DNA of 64,000 bases from Artemia franciscana (GCF_032884065.1 NC_088875.1:42703291-42767290); one strand, 5' to 3'. Shown: positions 1 to 61,189, counted from the first letter of the stretch. Notes: generated by a model from the letters alone, not told the origin. Program-made: numbers and translations.

Positions 1-1436
1 ATCTTAAGGAAAATCACACCATCAGATTCAGCGCATCAGAGAACCTATCTACAACAATGTGGAATTTTGTATATTTTGTCAGAAGACAGATCCCGGATGC
101 GTGTTTATTTGTTCCTTTTTTTTTATTTTCTTTTCCCAGGGGTGATCGTATCGACCCAGTGGTCCTAAAATGTCGCGAGAGGGCTCACTCTAAAGAAAAT
201 TAAAAATTCTGGCGCCCTTTTTAAGTTACCAAAAAAGTTGGAGGGCATCTAGGCCCCCTCCCACGCACATTTTTTCCCCTAAAGTCATCGGATCAAAATT
301 TTGAGATAGCCATTCTGTTCACACTTAGTCGAAAACCTAATAACTTTGTCTTTGGGGACGACTTAATACCCCACAGTCCCCGGGGGAGGGGCTGCAAGTT
401 TCAAACTTTGACCATTGTTTACATATAGTAATGGTTATTATGAAGTGTACAGGCGTTTTCAGGGAAGCTTTTTCGCGTTGGGGTGGGGATGGGTCGGGGG
501 TTAAGTGGGAGGATCTTTTCATGGAAGAATTTATCACAAGGGAAAAGAATTTCCATGAAGGATTTTCTAGCATTATTAAAAAAAAAACAATGAAAAAAAA
601 TTAAAAAAAAATTCACCTGGAAGTAATGAGTAGCATTAAAACTTAAAACGAACATAAAATATTACGTATATAAGGGGGTTCGGCTCCTCCACGATACCTT
701 GCTCTTTACGCTAAAGTATTTTTAGTAATTTCAACTATTTATTGTATGGCCTTTGTGATTCAGGGGTTATTCTTAAAGATTTGGGATAAAATTCAAGCTT
801 TAGTGTAAAGAGCGAAGTATTGACAAGGGGGCAAACCCCCTCATATACATAATAAAAATACACAAATATAGAAGTTCGTTACGTAAGTTAATTTTCAAGG
901 TACGTGTGTGTATTACTAACAAAAACGTTCGTACAAAAAATAAAAACATCTAGTTGCATTTTCAAGTAACCAAAAATTAGAGGGCAACTAGGCTTCCTCC
1001 CCCACCCCTTTTTTATGAAAACCATCCGATCAAAACTATGAGAAAGCTATTTAGCAGAAGAAAAATTTGTATGTAAATTTCGTTTTAATTATTCATGTGC
1101 GGTGAGCCAAAATTAAAGCATGCATTAATTCAAAAACGTTCAGAAATTAAATTTAAAAAAACAAGTTTTTTTAACTGTAAGTGCGGAGCGACATTAAAAC
1201 TTAAAACAGACAGAAATTATTCCGTATATGAGAGCGGTTGTCCACTCCTCGACACCTCGCTCTTTACGCTAAAGTTTGACTCTTTCTCACAACTCTACTT
1301 TTTAAAACAATAATAAACTTTAGCGTAAAGAGCAATGGGTTGAGGAGGGGACAACCCTTTTGATATACGGATTAATTTCTGTTCGTTTTAATGTTACTCC
1401 TTTCTTGCAGTTAAAAAACTTTTTTTTTTAAATTTA
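1..1436 (+). mobile_element. Family X element, copy 1 (truncated by window edge)
   Basis: Collinear with copies at 2687 and 35145 but more diverged. Contains the module with GGAGGGCATCTAGGCCCCC near 241-262, the TTTAGxGTAAAGAGCGAxG motifs, and the 3' palindrome (1146-1274 against 1319-1436). No coding capacity. Confidence 0.85.
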
Positions 1437-1577
1437 ATGATGAGTAACACTAAACTTGATAAAAGTTATGTAATTGAAATCAGCATAAAAATCCAATTCT
1501 TTTGATGTATCTATTGGTATCAAAATTTCGTTATCTAGAGTTTCGGTTACTATTGAGCCGTGTCGCTCCTTACTTGG
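1437..1577 (-). mobile_element. Family X 5' end fragment, inverted
   Basis: The reverse complement of the family X 5' region: AAATCAGCAT, the TTTTGATGTA block and GGTTACTATTGAGCC, ending at CGCTCCTTACTT. It directly abuts the 3' end of copy 1 in the opposite orientation. A perfect 11-bp-arm hairpin (CTTGGATGGAA/TTCCATCCAAG) follows at 1573-1596. Confidence 0.8.
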
Positions 1578-2009
1578 ATGGAAAATTCCATCCAAGTTGG
1601 AATCCACCCAATTTGATGGAAAATTCCTATACCATTTATTAAAGATTTTTGGAACCAATCAGTTGCACACCTTTCGTCATGACTCCGCCTTCCCGTGTGC
1701 GCAATGACAAATTCTTAGCGCATTGCGATTGGAATATAGAAGACCTGTCGAAGCTATTGCTGTGACGCTTTGGAAAACTTCCCAAACCACGCGCTGTGCT
1801 CTAATATTTATGTTGTGCTCTGGATGCTCAAAATAATACAAAGCCTCAATTGTATTTTTTTTTCAAATTTAAAATATTTCAATACTCTTCAAAACCGACA
1901 AAAAGGGCAAAATGGTTAACATGTATCTAAAACTCGAATCAAAAGTCTCTAAAAAATTCCGTTTAGACAAGAATAATGTTCAGCTTAAATCACCTTTAAT
2001 CACAAGGAT

Positions 2010-2320
2010 TCAATCTTGTGTTATTCAGAACACACTCGAGAAGTAAAGTTAGGTTAGTCCTAAGGAAACACACCAAAATATGATGAAAACATAACTTTAG
2101 TTTAGATAATAATACAATTTGGGCTATATATCTGCACATTAGGGGGGTGTGGGGATAAAGTAACCTTACCCCCCCCCTCTAATGTGCAAATATGAAGCCC
2201 ACATTATTCAAGTCCAATGCATTCTGTCACCCGCTATTTGTCTTTGTGGCTATGAAACCGGTTTTCATAGATCTTACATTCAGCAAACTTCTCCAGTGTG
2301 TTCTGAATAATACAGGAGGA
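2010..2320. repeat. Imperfect inverted repeat
   Basis: GTTATTCAGAACACACT near 2020 faces AGTGTGTTCTGAATAATAC near 2295. The centre holds GCACATTAGGGGGG facing CCCCCCTCTAATGTGC (2133-2188). Non-coding, possibly a degraded foldback element. The rest of 1578-2686 shows nothing recognisable. Confidence 0.6.
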
Positions 2321-2686
2321 CCCATAAGGAAAATACATAACTCAGTTAAATCGAACCTCATTAGTTTTAGCATATACAAAGGTTTGAACATAGACTTCTC
2401 TGTTTAATTTTCATAATCGATGATGAGAGATTACAATAAAAATTAAAGTCGCCAAGGCCTTGACAGGTCAGGATTTATTCATCCCAAAAATATACTGTCA
2501 GCATTTCGTTGCAACTCGATTAGTCTGAGGTCCTAAAAGTTCTCATATTCAAGATTTGGAGAATAAAAACAAGTTTGAAGAAATAAAGATCGGGGACAGA
2601 TTTTTTAAGGACAATGAAAAAGATGGACAAAAAAAGCAAATATTTGCTGAGGACAACCACCTACCTTCTTCAGCGCTATCAGAAAA

Positions 2687-4454
2687 ATCAAACAGTTCGT
2701 GGTAACGAACTGTAGTAAGGAGCGACCCGGCTCAATAGTAACCAAAACTCTAAAAAATTGAATTTTGATATCAATAGCTAAATCAAAAGAATCACATTTT
2801 AATGCTGATTTTAAATATATAAGTTTCATCAAGTTTAGTCTTACCCATCAAAAGTTACGAGCCTGAGAAAATTTGCCTTATTTAAGAAAATAGGGGGAAA
2901 CAACCCCTAAAAGTCGTAGGATCTTAACAAAAATGACACTATCAGATTCAGCGTATCAGAGAACCCTACTGTAGAAGTTTCAAGCTCCTATCTACAAAAA
3001 TGTCGAATTTTGTATTTTTTGCCAGAAGACAAATCACGGGTGCGTGTTTATTTGTTTGTTTGTTTGTTTTTTTTTTTTTTTTTTTTTTTTTCTTTCTCCC
3101 AGGGGTCATCGTATCGACCAAGTGGTCCTAGAATGTCGCAAGAGGGCTCATTCTAACGGAAATGAAAAGTTCTAGTGCCCTTTTTAAGTGACCAAAGAAA
3201 TTGGAGGGCATCTAGGCCCCCTCCCACGCTAATTTTTTCCCAAAGTCAACGGATCAAAATTTTGAGATAGCCATTTTGTTGAGCATAGTCGAAAACCATA
3301 ATAACTATGTCTTTGGGGATGACTTACTCCCCCACAATCCCTGGGGGAGGGGCTGCAAGTTACAAACTTTGACCAGTGTTTACATATAGTAATGGTTATT
3401 GGGAAGTGTACAGACGTTTTCAGGGGGATTTTATTTTGTTTGGGGGTGGGGCTGAGGAGAGGGGGCTATGCTGGAGGATCTTTCCTTGGAGGAATCTGTC
3501 ATGGGGGAAGAAAAATTCAATGAAAAGGGCGCAGGATTTTCTAGCATTACTATAAGAAAACAATGAAAAATAAACATGAAAACTTTTTTCAAATGAAAGG
3601 AAGGAGTAGCATTGAAACTTAAAACGAACAGAGATTATTACGCATATGAGGGGTTCTAACGATACTTTAGCATAAAGAGCGAGGTATTTAGGAGGAGATA
3701 AATACCTCGCTCTTTATGCTAAAGTATTTTTAGTAATTTCAACTATTTATTCTACGGCCTTTCTTATTCAGGAATCATTCTTAAAGAATTGGGACAAAAC
3801 TTACGATTTAGTGTAAAGAGCGAGGTATTAACGAGGGTACAAACCCCCTCGTATACATAATAAAAATATAAGGTTATGAAAGTTTGTTACGTAAGTTAAT
3901 TCTTAAGTTACGTATTTTTTTACTAATAAAAACGTTCGTTAAAAATTAAAAGCTCTAGTTGCCTTTTTAAGTAACCGAAAAATTGGAGGGCAACTAGGCC
4001 TCCTTCCCCACCCCTTATTTCTCAAAATCGTCTGATCAGAACTAAGAGAAAGCCATTTAGCCAAAAAAGAATTAATATACAAATTTCATTTTAATAATTT
4101 ATGTGCGGAGAGCCAAAACCAAACATGCATTAATTCAAAAACGTTCAGAGATTAAATAAAAAAAAAACTAATTTTTTTAGCTGAAAGTAAGGAGCGACAT
4201 TAAAACTTAAAACGAACAGAAATTACTCCGTATATGAAATGGGTTTTCCCCTCCGCAATCCCTCGCTCTTTACGCTAAAGTTTGACTCTTTGCCACAATT
4301 CTACTTTTTAAAACAATTAAAAGCTTTAGCGTAAGGAGCGAGGGGTTGCGGAGGGGAAAACCCATTTCATATACGGAGTAATTTCTGTTCGTTTTAAGTT
4401 TTAACGTCGCTCCTTACTTTCAGCTAAAAAAAATTAGTTTTTTTTTTATTTAAT
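2687..4454 (+). mobile_element. Family X element, copy 2 (full length)
   Basis: About 1.77 kb, starting ATCAAACAGTTCGTGG with a terminal hairpin (ACAGTTCGT-GGTA-ACGAACTGT, 2692-2713) and ending in the arm of a large palindrome. Contains a foldback at ~3663-3725 (27-bp arms around TAAAGAGCGAGGTATTTA) and a terminal one at 4151-4454 (130-bp arms, 43-nt loop). No ORF, no terminal inverted repeats, no evident target duplication. I think of a non-autonomous Helentron/Helitron-like element (HINE) but cannot prove it. Confidence 0.85.
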
Positions 4455-5586
4455 TAAAAGAAAGAGTAAAACAAAATGTGGCTGAGACAATACGGATAAA
4501 ACCGAAATGACAGAATCAAACAAAGAAATATTCGCTTTTTTCGTCCAGTGTTTTCGTTGGCCTTAAAAAAAACCCATTCTCGATATTTATTTCTTCAAAT
4601 TTTTTGCAGGTCAGTGTGATTTGCAAAGTCATTTTAGAAGGATAAAAAACCATATGCTTGCATTTGTACACAGTTATCACATCAAAATGCATTTGAAAAG
4701 AGCCTGAGAAGGTTCAGCAGGACGATCACCACACCTCCTGTTCAGGAGCTTTCTCTCTTTCTGCCGTAGTTTTAAAAGGCGAATAAAAGACATTTATGTA
4801 ACCAAACCCAGTCTTATCACCTACATAAGAAAACAAACTACGGAGCAGCTAAACATCGGACAGAAAAAAAGGTACACCGTTGGAATTGCCTTGCCTGAAC
4901 ACCCTATTCAGGAAACTTAGGCCCTTGGCCTGAACAACAAGGAAAATATATTGGCTTGAAAAACAAGGAAAATCAGTTTTTAGCATGGAAAGCATCTTTT
5001 TTCCATCTTTTCCATCTACTTGGAACAACGTAGATCTGTCTAGGGGCACGTGTTGAAGGAAATTGTTATGTCTACTCGCTTCTGTAATTTACAAAACATA
5101 ATATTTAAAATGAAATCAATTTTTTAGCAAAGAGCTGCGTCTTAGTATAAAACATGATGAATGACCTCGTAAGCATATGTTATAACCATAAATGACTTAA
5201 AATGTGATAAATGACGTCATAAAGATAGGTCACAACCATATATGACGTAAAATGTATACAAGGCAGCTTCAAAAATCAAGATTATACGGCCGATTAATAC
5301 GGACTAAAAGTCCAGGGTCCCTACAAAGAACTAATTGATTATTTGGATTAAGTATCAAGACAACCCGATGGCATTAGGTAAAACAAAATGGTATTATTAC
5401 CCGATTATAAGAATACCCGAGGATAATCGGGTATTACCTAATGGTAATATTTATAGTTAAGGACATAACGAAGTTTCTGCTGATGGAAAAGTAATAGCGA
5501 AATTATTTGCTAAGACCCAGGACAATGCGGCTGAAATCAGGATGAATATCCCAAAATGATTGTTGCGGGCAATTAATCATGGCTGC
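4455..5586. other. Non-coding stretch
   Basis: No gene recognised. It holds a hairpin at about 5395-5440 (ATTACCCGATTAT facing ATAATCGGGTATT) and a weak ~73-bp duplication near 5140-5270 (AATGAC-x-TCxTAA motifs). A ~130-bp diverged duplication follows beyond copy 3 of family X, at about 5900-6190. Confidence 0.4.
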
Positions 5587-5875
5587 ATCAAACAGTTCGT
5601 GGTAACGAGCTGTAGTAAGGAGCGACCCGGCTCAATAGTAACCGAAACTAAAAAACTGTATTTTGATGCCAATAGTTACATCAAAAGAATCACATTTTAA
5701 TGTTGATTTTAAATATATAAGTTTCATCAAGTTCAGTCTTACCCCATCAAAAGTTACGAGCCTGGGAAAGAAAATAGGGGAAAATACCCACTAAAAGTCA
5801 TACCCACAAAAATTTTAAGTTTTAATGTCGCTCCTTACTTGCAGTTAAAATAAACCAGTTTTTTTTATATTTAAT
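5587..5875 (+). mobile_element. Family X, internally deleted copy
   Basis: About 220 bp of the 5' end (ATCAAACAGTTCGTGG to AAAAGTCATACC) are joined directly to ~60 bp of the 3' end (AAGTTTTAATGTCGCTCC to TATTTAATTA). The two ends flank a large internal deletion, which confirms both family boundaries. Confidence 0.85.
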
Positions 5876-6333
5876 TATACACAGAACCGAGAGTAGTTAG
5901 AGGACTTGATAAAGAACTGAAGTGTGGAAAAACTTCAAAAGCGGGTTTACTCGGCAATATGAATGAAATTTAATTGTCTATTCGGGAGGTTTATTCCATC
6001 AAAATCATATGCTGATTCTTTCAAACAAAGGTTGAATAAATACATTAGTCAAAGAACTTATCAGAAGAACTCAAGTGCAGAAACAGTCTTGAGAAACAAC
6101 TTTATTCGGGACTTTACATCCATTTGAGCTGTCTTCATGAGAGGTTTATTCTACAAAAGCCATCCTTCCATGGAAGGTTGAAAAAATACCATATGCCTAA
6201 CGACCTGACTATTTAAAGTACTAGCGGCATATCAGTGATTTGTTGTGCGCAGCTAATTATGCAAGAAAAGTTTGTTACCCTAGGCCATTTTTGGGGGGAG
6301 TAACAAGGAAAATAAGAGATAAAATGAAGATCT

Positions 6334-6339
6334 TTTATT
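6334..6339 (-). promoter_or_regulatory. Candidate polyadenylation signal of the Nudix gene
   Basis: A canonical AATAAA on the minus strand lies about 140 nt beyond the stop codon. Cleavage would be expected near 6310-6320, giving a short 3' UTR. No transcript evidence is available. Confidence 0.5.
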
Positions 6340-6478
6340 CTAAAATCACAAGAAACAACTGACTCAACGGTAAAAACAAAGCAAAAAACTAAGAACATAT
6401 TAACATTCAGAGAATCAAATTATGCATTTCAAATAAATAAAAGTCGAAAACTGTAAATGAAGATAAAATACACCGGTA

Positions 6479-55196
<48,718 letters not shown>

Positions 55197-55545
55197 ATTA
55201 GCAATTTACAAAACAGCTCTAAGAAAAGTCAGTCCTGGAATTGCATCATATACTTTAAATCAAATAATTTTAAACACATGTTGACACAGTCAATGTTTTA
55301 GGAAGCTTCAGATGATTGGTTGAGAGAATCTCAAACTGTCAAGACAATGTTTCTTAAGCTTATTTTTCACAAATTATGCAACAAAGTGGGGACATTTCAG
55401 CTGCGTCAAGGCATTTCTGCTAATTAATTTAAAAATATATAAATCTTAAAACGAGTGACACTTAAACTAAATATGCAGATTCAGCTTGAAAGGAACAAAA
55501 ATCTATTTAAAGAAGAGTTTGAGTTTTACTTAATTGTTGAAAGAT
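55197..55545 (-). other. 5' flank of the Nudix gene
   Basis: About 350 bp upstream of the start codon. I see no convincing TATA or initiator element. The 5' UTR or further non-coding exons could lie here or farther upstream. Confidence 0.3.
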
Positions 55546-56890
55546 TATCAGTTCAAGATTTTATTTCACTGTAATTTTATTTTCATTTTCAGTGCTGCAA
55601 TAACAGGAAAAGCAAATGTTTGTAATATAATTCGTTTTCAGTGAAGCACCAAAAACATGGTAGGCTTTAGAATTTTACAGTTAGGGAAGCGGGCAGTATC
55701 CAAACTCTTGTTTGTAGTAAAGCTTTTGTCTTGAACAGTCTTCAAAAGAACTAATAAAATTAAACTAAATATTTGAGATATAACGATATAAATTGCTGAA
55801 AGCTCATCAGTTCAAAATTTAATTTCACTGTAATTTTTATGTTTATTTTCAATGTTGTAATAAGTACAAAAGAAAATATTTGTAATATAATTCGTTTTCA
55901 GTTAAGCACCAATAACGCAGTAGGTTTTAAACTTTTACAGTCAAAGAAGGAGGCATAACCCAAACTCTTCTTTGTAGAGATTTTTGTTCGTTTCAAACTG
56001 GATTTGCATGCTTAGTTTAAGTTTCACTCGTTTTAAGATTTATTTACTCATTTATATTAGTAATTATTGTTTGTTTGTTTTCTATGATTGTTCATTTCTG
56101 TTCGTTTTGGGTTTCATTTATGCCTCAATAGAAAAATATTTTTGTTCGTTTTAAGTTTGATTTGCATACTCAACTTAAGCTTTACTCATTTTGAGATTTA
56201 TTTATTCGTTTATATTAGTACCTATTGTACGCTTTTTTGCTATGTTTAGTTAATTTCTATTCGTCTTGGGTTTCATTTATTTTTTGAAAATAATTTCTTG
56301 TTGTTTTGAGTTAGAGTTACTGTTGATTTTTATTTCTTCTGATCTTAAGTTTAATATAGCCTTTACTTTTCTTCAGAAACTTCTTTTTCGCAAAGTTTTT
56401 TTTTTTAATTAATTTCTGTTCATTTTTTATTGCCAAAGTTTCAAGTTTTTCAAAATTCCCTATTTCAAAATATTTTTTATATTCCAAAATAAATAAACAG
56501 TTTTGATAAGAACTAATAACTTAACTGAATATTGGACATATAATGACACTAATTGCCGAAACCTCACTAGCTCAAGGTTTTGTTTCACCCAGGCCGGATT
56601 TAAAGCTGTGACGCCTCTAGGCCCAAGCGTATTTGCTGCTCCGTTTTTGCAAGATTTTCGGAGAAATCCCTGAAGCTTCGGGAATAGTGAAAGCCGCAGG
56701 ACCTAGTGGGCCTATTGGTAAATCCTGGTCTGGTTTCACTACAATTTTCAGTGTTGTATTAAGAACAAAAGAAAATATTTATAATTCCTTGCAGTAGAGC
56801 GCCAAAAACGTCAGTGGGCCTTATACCTTTACCGTTAGAGAAACAGGCAGTAACCATGCTCTTGTTTATAGTGATGACACCATTGAGTAA
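55545..56890 (+). repeat. Repeat F, three ~200-bp copies
   Basis: Copies at ~55545-55740, ~55795-55990 and ~56545-56890 share TTTCACTGTAATTTTxAT, TTGTAATATAATTCGTTTTC and AAGCACCAAxAACxxxGTAGG. The third contains the hAT-type MITE. A separate ~165-bp duplication (TTTGTTCGTTTxAA, TTTATATTAGTA-x-TATTGT) lies at 55981-56300. Confidence 0.75.
56590..56732. mobile_element. hAT-type MITE
   Basis: 143 bp with ends CAGGCCGGATTTA and (reverse complement of the right end) CAGACCAGGATTTA. Flanked by GTTTCACC (56582-56589) and GTTTCACT (56733-56740), an 8-bp target duplication with one change. The two sister copies of repeat F lack it. Confidence 0.82.
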
Positions 56891-57589
56891 GAGCACATAA
56901 CCCCTACTCCCTGAAAACGACCGCGGTCTAACAACCAATCCTAAATCCAATTCTCACTTGTGTTGGAATTCTGATCTCCCAATTGTCATAATCAAAAAAA
57001 GGTAAACTAATTTTGCAGAACTTTCATTACCATTCATTAGAAGTACATAAGTTAGAAGATAATTATTAGATAATTATTATTAGATAATTATTAGATAATT
57101 ATTATTATTACATAATTAGAAGAATTGGAGATAAACAACTTTTGAAAAGTGTTTCTTTTAATTAATTTTTGTTCGTTTTTTGATTGCAAAACGTTTCAGG
57201 TTTAAAAAAAACAACTTTATTTCAAAATAAGTTTTTTGTTCAACATCAAACTTCCATCAGAGTATCAGAATTAGTATCAAAATAACAATATCAAAGTATC
57301 AAAGTAAAGAAAGGATCAATGTTAAACGAGATATCAAAGTAAACAAAGTATCAAAGTAACAATAAGCAAAATGAACAACTTACAGCCCTTGTACCCTAAA
57401 TAGAAGTTACCACGTAAATTACTAAATCCAAGTATCAGAGTAAACAAAGTATCAAAGTAACACTAATAAAGTTCCATAATTCACAACCATTTCCCTAGGG
57501 CTGGGGGAGGGTCAACTTCGGAAGCACAGTTATTTGGCATTTGAACTATTTTGAAAAATAAATAATTTCTGAGACCAAACTGGCTAATT
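56891..57589. other. Upstream flank, non-coding
   Basis: Short AT repeats (ATAATTATTAG near 57060-57110; GTATCAAAGTAA words 57290-57470). No gene recognised. Confidence 0.35.
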
Positions 57590-57960
57590 ATGATAAAACA
57601 TGAAATTGCGAAGAAAGGAAGAAAAGGAGAACAATAAATACCCAGTGAAAAAGTTAAAAAATTATGCAAATATAAAAAACCAAACCTAAAAAAAAGTACA
57701 AAAATGTAATATTATGACCCTTTCTTAGTAATGGTGAAAGGGTAACTCTATTTCACCGTTACTAAGAAAGGGTCATCATATTTTAGTTTTTGTTTTGTTT
57801 TAAGGTTTAGTTTTTTATATTTTTATCAGTTTTATTCAGCACTCAGGACGGTTGAGCGGAGGTCTTGACTGAAATATTTGCATAATTTTTTAACTTATCA
57901 CTGGCTGTTTATTGTACTCGTTTTCTTCCTTTCTTCACGATTTTATGTTTTAACTACTTT
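57590..57960. repeat. Large inverted repeat (~170-bp arms)
   Basis: The centre is ATGACCCTTTCTTAGTAATG facing CGTTACTAAGAAAGGGTCAT (57716-57776). The arms extend outward: GCGAAGAAAGGAAGAAAAGG (57606) is the inverted partner of CTTTTCTTCCTTTCTTC-type sequence near 57930. It borders the left end of the ~265-bp array. Confidence 0.8.
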
Positions 57961-60900
57961 GAACAAAATGGCTATCTCCAAATTTTGATCAGATACCATT
58001 TGAGAAAGTGGGGCGTGGGCTAGTTGGCCAGTCATCACTTTGGACTCTTAAAAGAGAGATCGAATGAGCCCCCTCCAAAGTTAATACAACCACCCTTCCA
58101 AAGAACCTTATATTCTCATAATGGGCAAAATCCCTGCCCCGGGGGCTAGTCAAGATTTCTCAACTCCTAAGTTATAGTAATTTGAAATTTGGACTATTTT
58201 GAACAAAGCGGCTATTTCAAAATTTTGGTAAGATGTATCTGGAGAATAAAGGGACAAGGGGGAGGGGGGCTTGTTACTTTTTGATCACTTTTGATTCTTA
58301 AGAACTTACAACAAACATAAGTTATACCTTGTCCTGGGTGCTATGAAGGATTTCTCAATCCCTAATTCATAGTAATTTGAATTTTAGACTAATTTGAACA
58401 AATTGGCTATCTCAAATTTTTGTTTATGTATTTAGGGGGAAAGGCGTCGGGGGAGGGGTAGATACCCTCCGACTGCTTTTAATGACTCTCAACTCGAACT
58501 TTCAATTTACAATCAGACGAGGCATCTCTAAAGTTTATACAACCACCCCTTAAATAAAACCTTACATGCCCTCAAGGCATAGCTTACAACACTTGCCCCC
58601 AGGCTCTATGGGGAAGTGACGACTCCGGAGTTTTTGTTATTTGATCTGCACACTATTTTGAACAAAATAACTATGTCAAATTTTAATTGGATGCATTTTG
58701 GAAAAAAAGGCCTTGGGGAGGGGGGCTAGTTACCCTTCAATCATTTTGACTCTTAAGAAGGGCACTAGAAATTCTGATTTACAATCAAATAAGTCCCCTT
58801 CGAAGTTTATACGACCATCTTTTCCATAAAAACCTTATAAGCCCCAGGGCACGTTTTACAACACTTCCCCCAGATTTTTTTTTTGGGAGGGGGGGGGGTT
58901 ATCTCTGAAGTTTTATTTTATATTGTCTTTAGTCTATTTTGGACAAATGGCTACATACAAAATTCGACTGGACACATTTGGGGAAAAGAAGTTGGGGGGA
59001 GGGGGGCTAGTCCCCATCGGACCACTTTTGACTCTTAAAAGGTTAATTAGAACTTTCGATTTCTAATCGTTTGAGTCCCCTCCAAAGTTTATACAGCCAC
59101 CTCTTCCATAAAACCTCAAATGCCCCCAGGACATAAGTTATAACTCTTCCTCTGGCTCTGAGGGGGAAATATGTTGACAACAAAGTTTTTGTTATTTTAT
59201 CATTGGACTATTTCAAACAAACTGGCTATCTCAAAATCTTCCTTTGATGCATTTGGGAAAAAGAGAGTGTTTGTTTCAGGGGGGGGGGATGCCCTCTGTT
59301 AACTTTTGACATAAAAAGGTAACTACTACTTTCAATTTCCAATTAATTGAGCCACCTTTGAAGTTTATTTGAACACTCCTTACATAAAAACCTTATACGC
59401 CTCAGGGGCATAACTTAAAACACTTGCCCGCGGACTTTGGGGGTTGGTTCGATCCAGAGTTTTGTTACCTGATCTTTGAACTATTTAAAAAAAAAATTGG
59501 CTATGTCAAAATTTGCATTGGATGGAGTTGGGGAAAAAGGGATAGGGGGGATTGGAGGATAGTTGCAATCAGATCTCTTTTGATTCTTAAAAGGTGAACT
59601 AGAACTTTCTGTTTCTAATCAAATGAGCCCCATTTGAAGTTTATACAGCCAACCCTTACATAAAAACCTCCAGGGCATAACTTAAAACACTTGTCCCTGG
59701 GCACTGAGGGGTAGTGTCGACCCCAGAGGTTTGTTATCTGATGTTTGAACTATTTTACAAATATGGTTATCTCCAAATTTGTATCAGATGTCTTTGGGGA
59801 AAAGGGCTAGGGGGGCTAATTGCCCTCGGATCTCTTTTGACTCTTAAAAAGTGAACGAAAACTTTCAATTTCCAATCAAATGAGCCCTCTCCGAAGTTTA
59901 TACAAGCATCCCTTCCATAAGAGCCATATATGCCCCCAGGGCATAACTTACGATGCCAGCCCCTAGGCCTTGGGGGGTTGCGTCGACAAAGGAGTTTTTC
60001 TTATCTGACCTTTGAATTATTTTTAACAAAATGCTCAAAATTTTTAGCAGGTGGGTTTGGGGAAAAAGGGTGTTGAGGGACTAGTGTTCCTTGAACCTCT
60101 TTCGAATCTTAAAAAGTGAATTAGAACTTTCAGTTTCCAATCAAATGAGCCCTCTCCAATGTTTACATGAGCATCCTTTTCATAAGAACCATATAAGCTC
60201 ATGGTCATAACACACAACGCCTGTCCCCGGCCCTGGGGGGTTGTGTTGACACCAGAGTTTTTGTTATCTGATCTTAGAACTATTTTTAAAAAATGGCTAG
60301 CTCAAAATTGTATCAGATGGGCTTACGGAAAAAGGGCGTGAAGGGGACCAGTTGCCCTCCAATCTCTTTTTACCTTTAAAAAGTGAATTAAAACTTTCAA
60401 TCTCCATTCAAATTAGATCTCTCTGAAGTTTATACAAGCATCCCTTTCATATGATCATACATACCCCCTCGTCATAACTTACCATGTTTGCCCTGGGCCC
60501 TGGGTCTAAACCTGAGTTTTTGTTATATGACCTTTGAACTATTTTTAACACAATGGCTATCTCAAATTTTTAAACGAATAAATTTGAGGAAAAAGGTGTG
60601 CGTTGATCCCGTTTTTTTTGTTACATGATCTTTTAACCATTTTAAAAAAATGGAGATCTTATTGAATGGGTCTAAGAAAAAAAAGGCGTAGAGAAGGGGT
60701 GGGGGCTCCTAGTTGCCTTCCAATCTATTTTGACTTTCAAAAACTGAACTAGAACTTTCAATTTCCAATCAAATGAGCCCTCTCTGTAGTTTATATAAGC
60801 TCCCCTTCCATAAGAGCCATATATGCCCCCAGGGCATGACTTACAACACCTGCCCCCGGGGGATTGAATTGACACCAAATTTTGTTATATGATCATTGAA

Positions 60901-61085
60901 CTATTTTCAACAAAATGGTTATCTCAAAATTTTTATCTGATACATTTGGGAAAAAAGGGCGTGGGGGAGGGGGGCTAGTTTCCTTCTGATCACTTTTGAC
61001 TCTTAAAAAGGGCGCTAGCACTTCCAATTTCCAATCAAATGAGCCCTTTCTAAAGTTTATGCAACAACCCCTTCCATATCAAGTG
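57950..61085 (+). repeat. ~265-bp tandem array (about 13 diverged units)
   Basis: Unit blocks: TTTTGAACAAAATGGCTATC, GGGGAAAAAGGGCGTGGGGG, GGGCTAGTTGCCCTCCxATC, TTGACTCTTAAAAAGGGCAC, CAATCAAATGAGCCCTCTCC, AAGTTTATACAACCACCCCT and GCCCCCAGGGCATAACTTAC. GGCTAT cores near 57970, 58209, 58405, 58661, 58950, 59224, 59500, 59764, 60020, 60297, 60556, 60650 and 60920. The unit matches the reverse complement of an internal module of family X (e.g. 3177-3290). Confidence 0.9.
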
Positions 61086-61189
61086 CTTGTGGGGAAAAAA
61101 ATAATAAAATATTGGAGCCATATGCCCTTTACTATGGGTAATACTATAGCATTGCCTCTGATTTAGTAACATTTTAGCATGCTTCAGAG

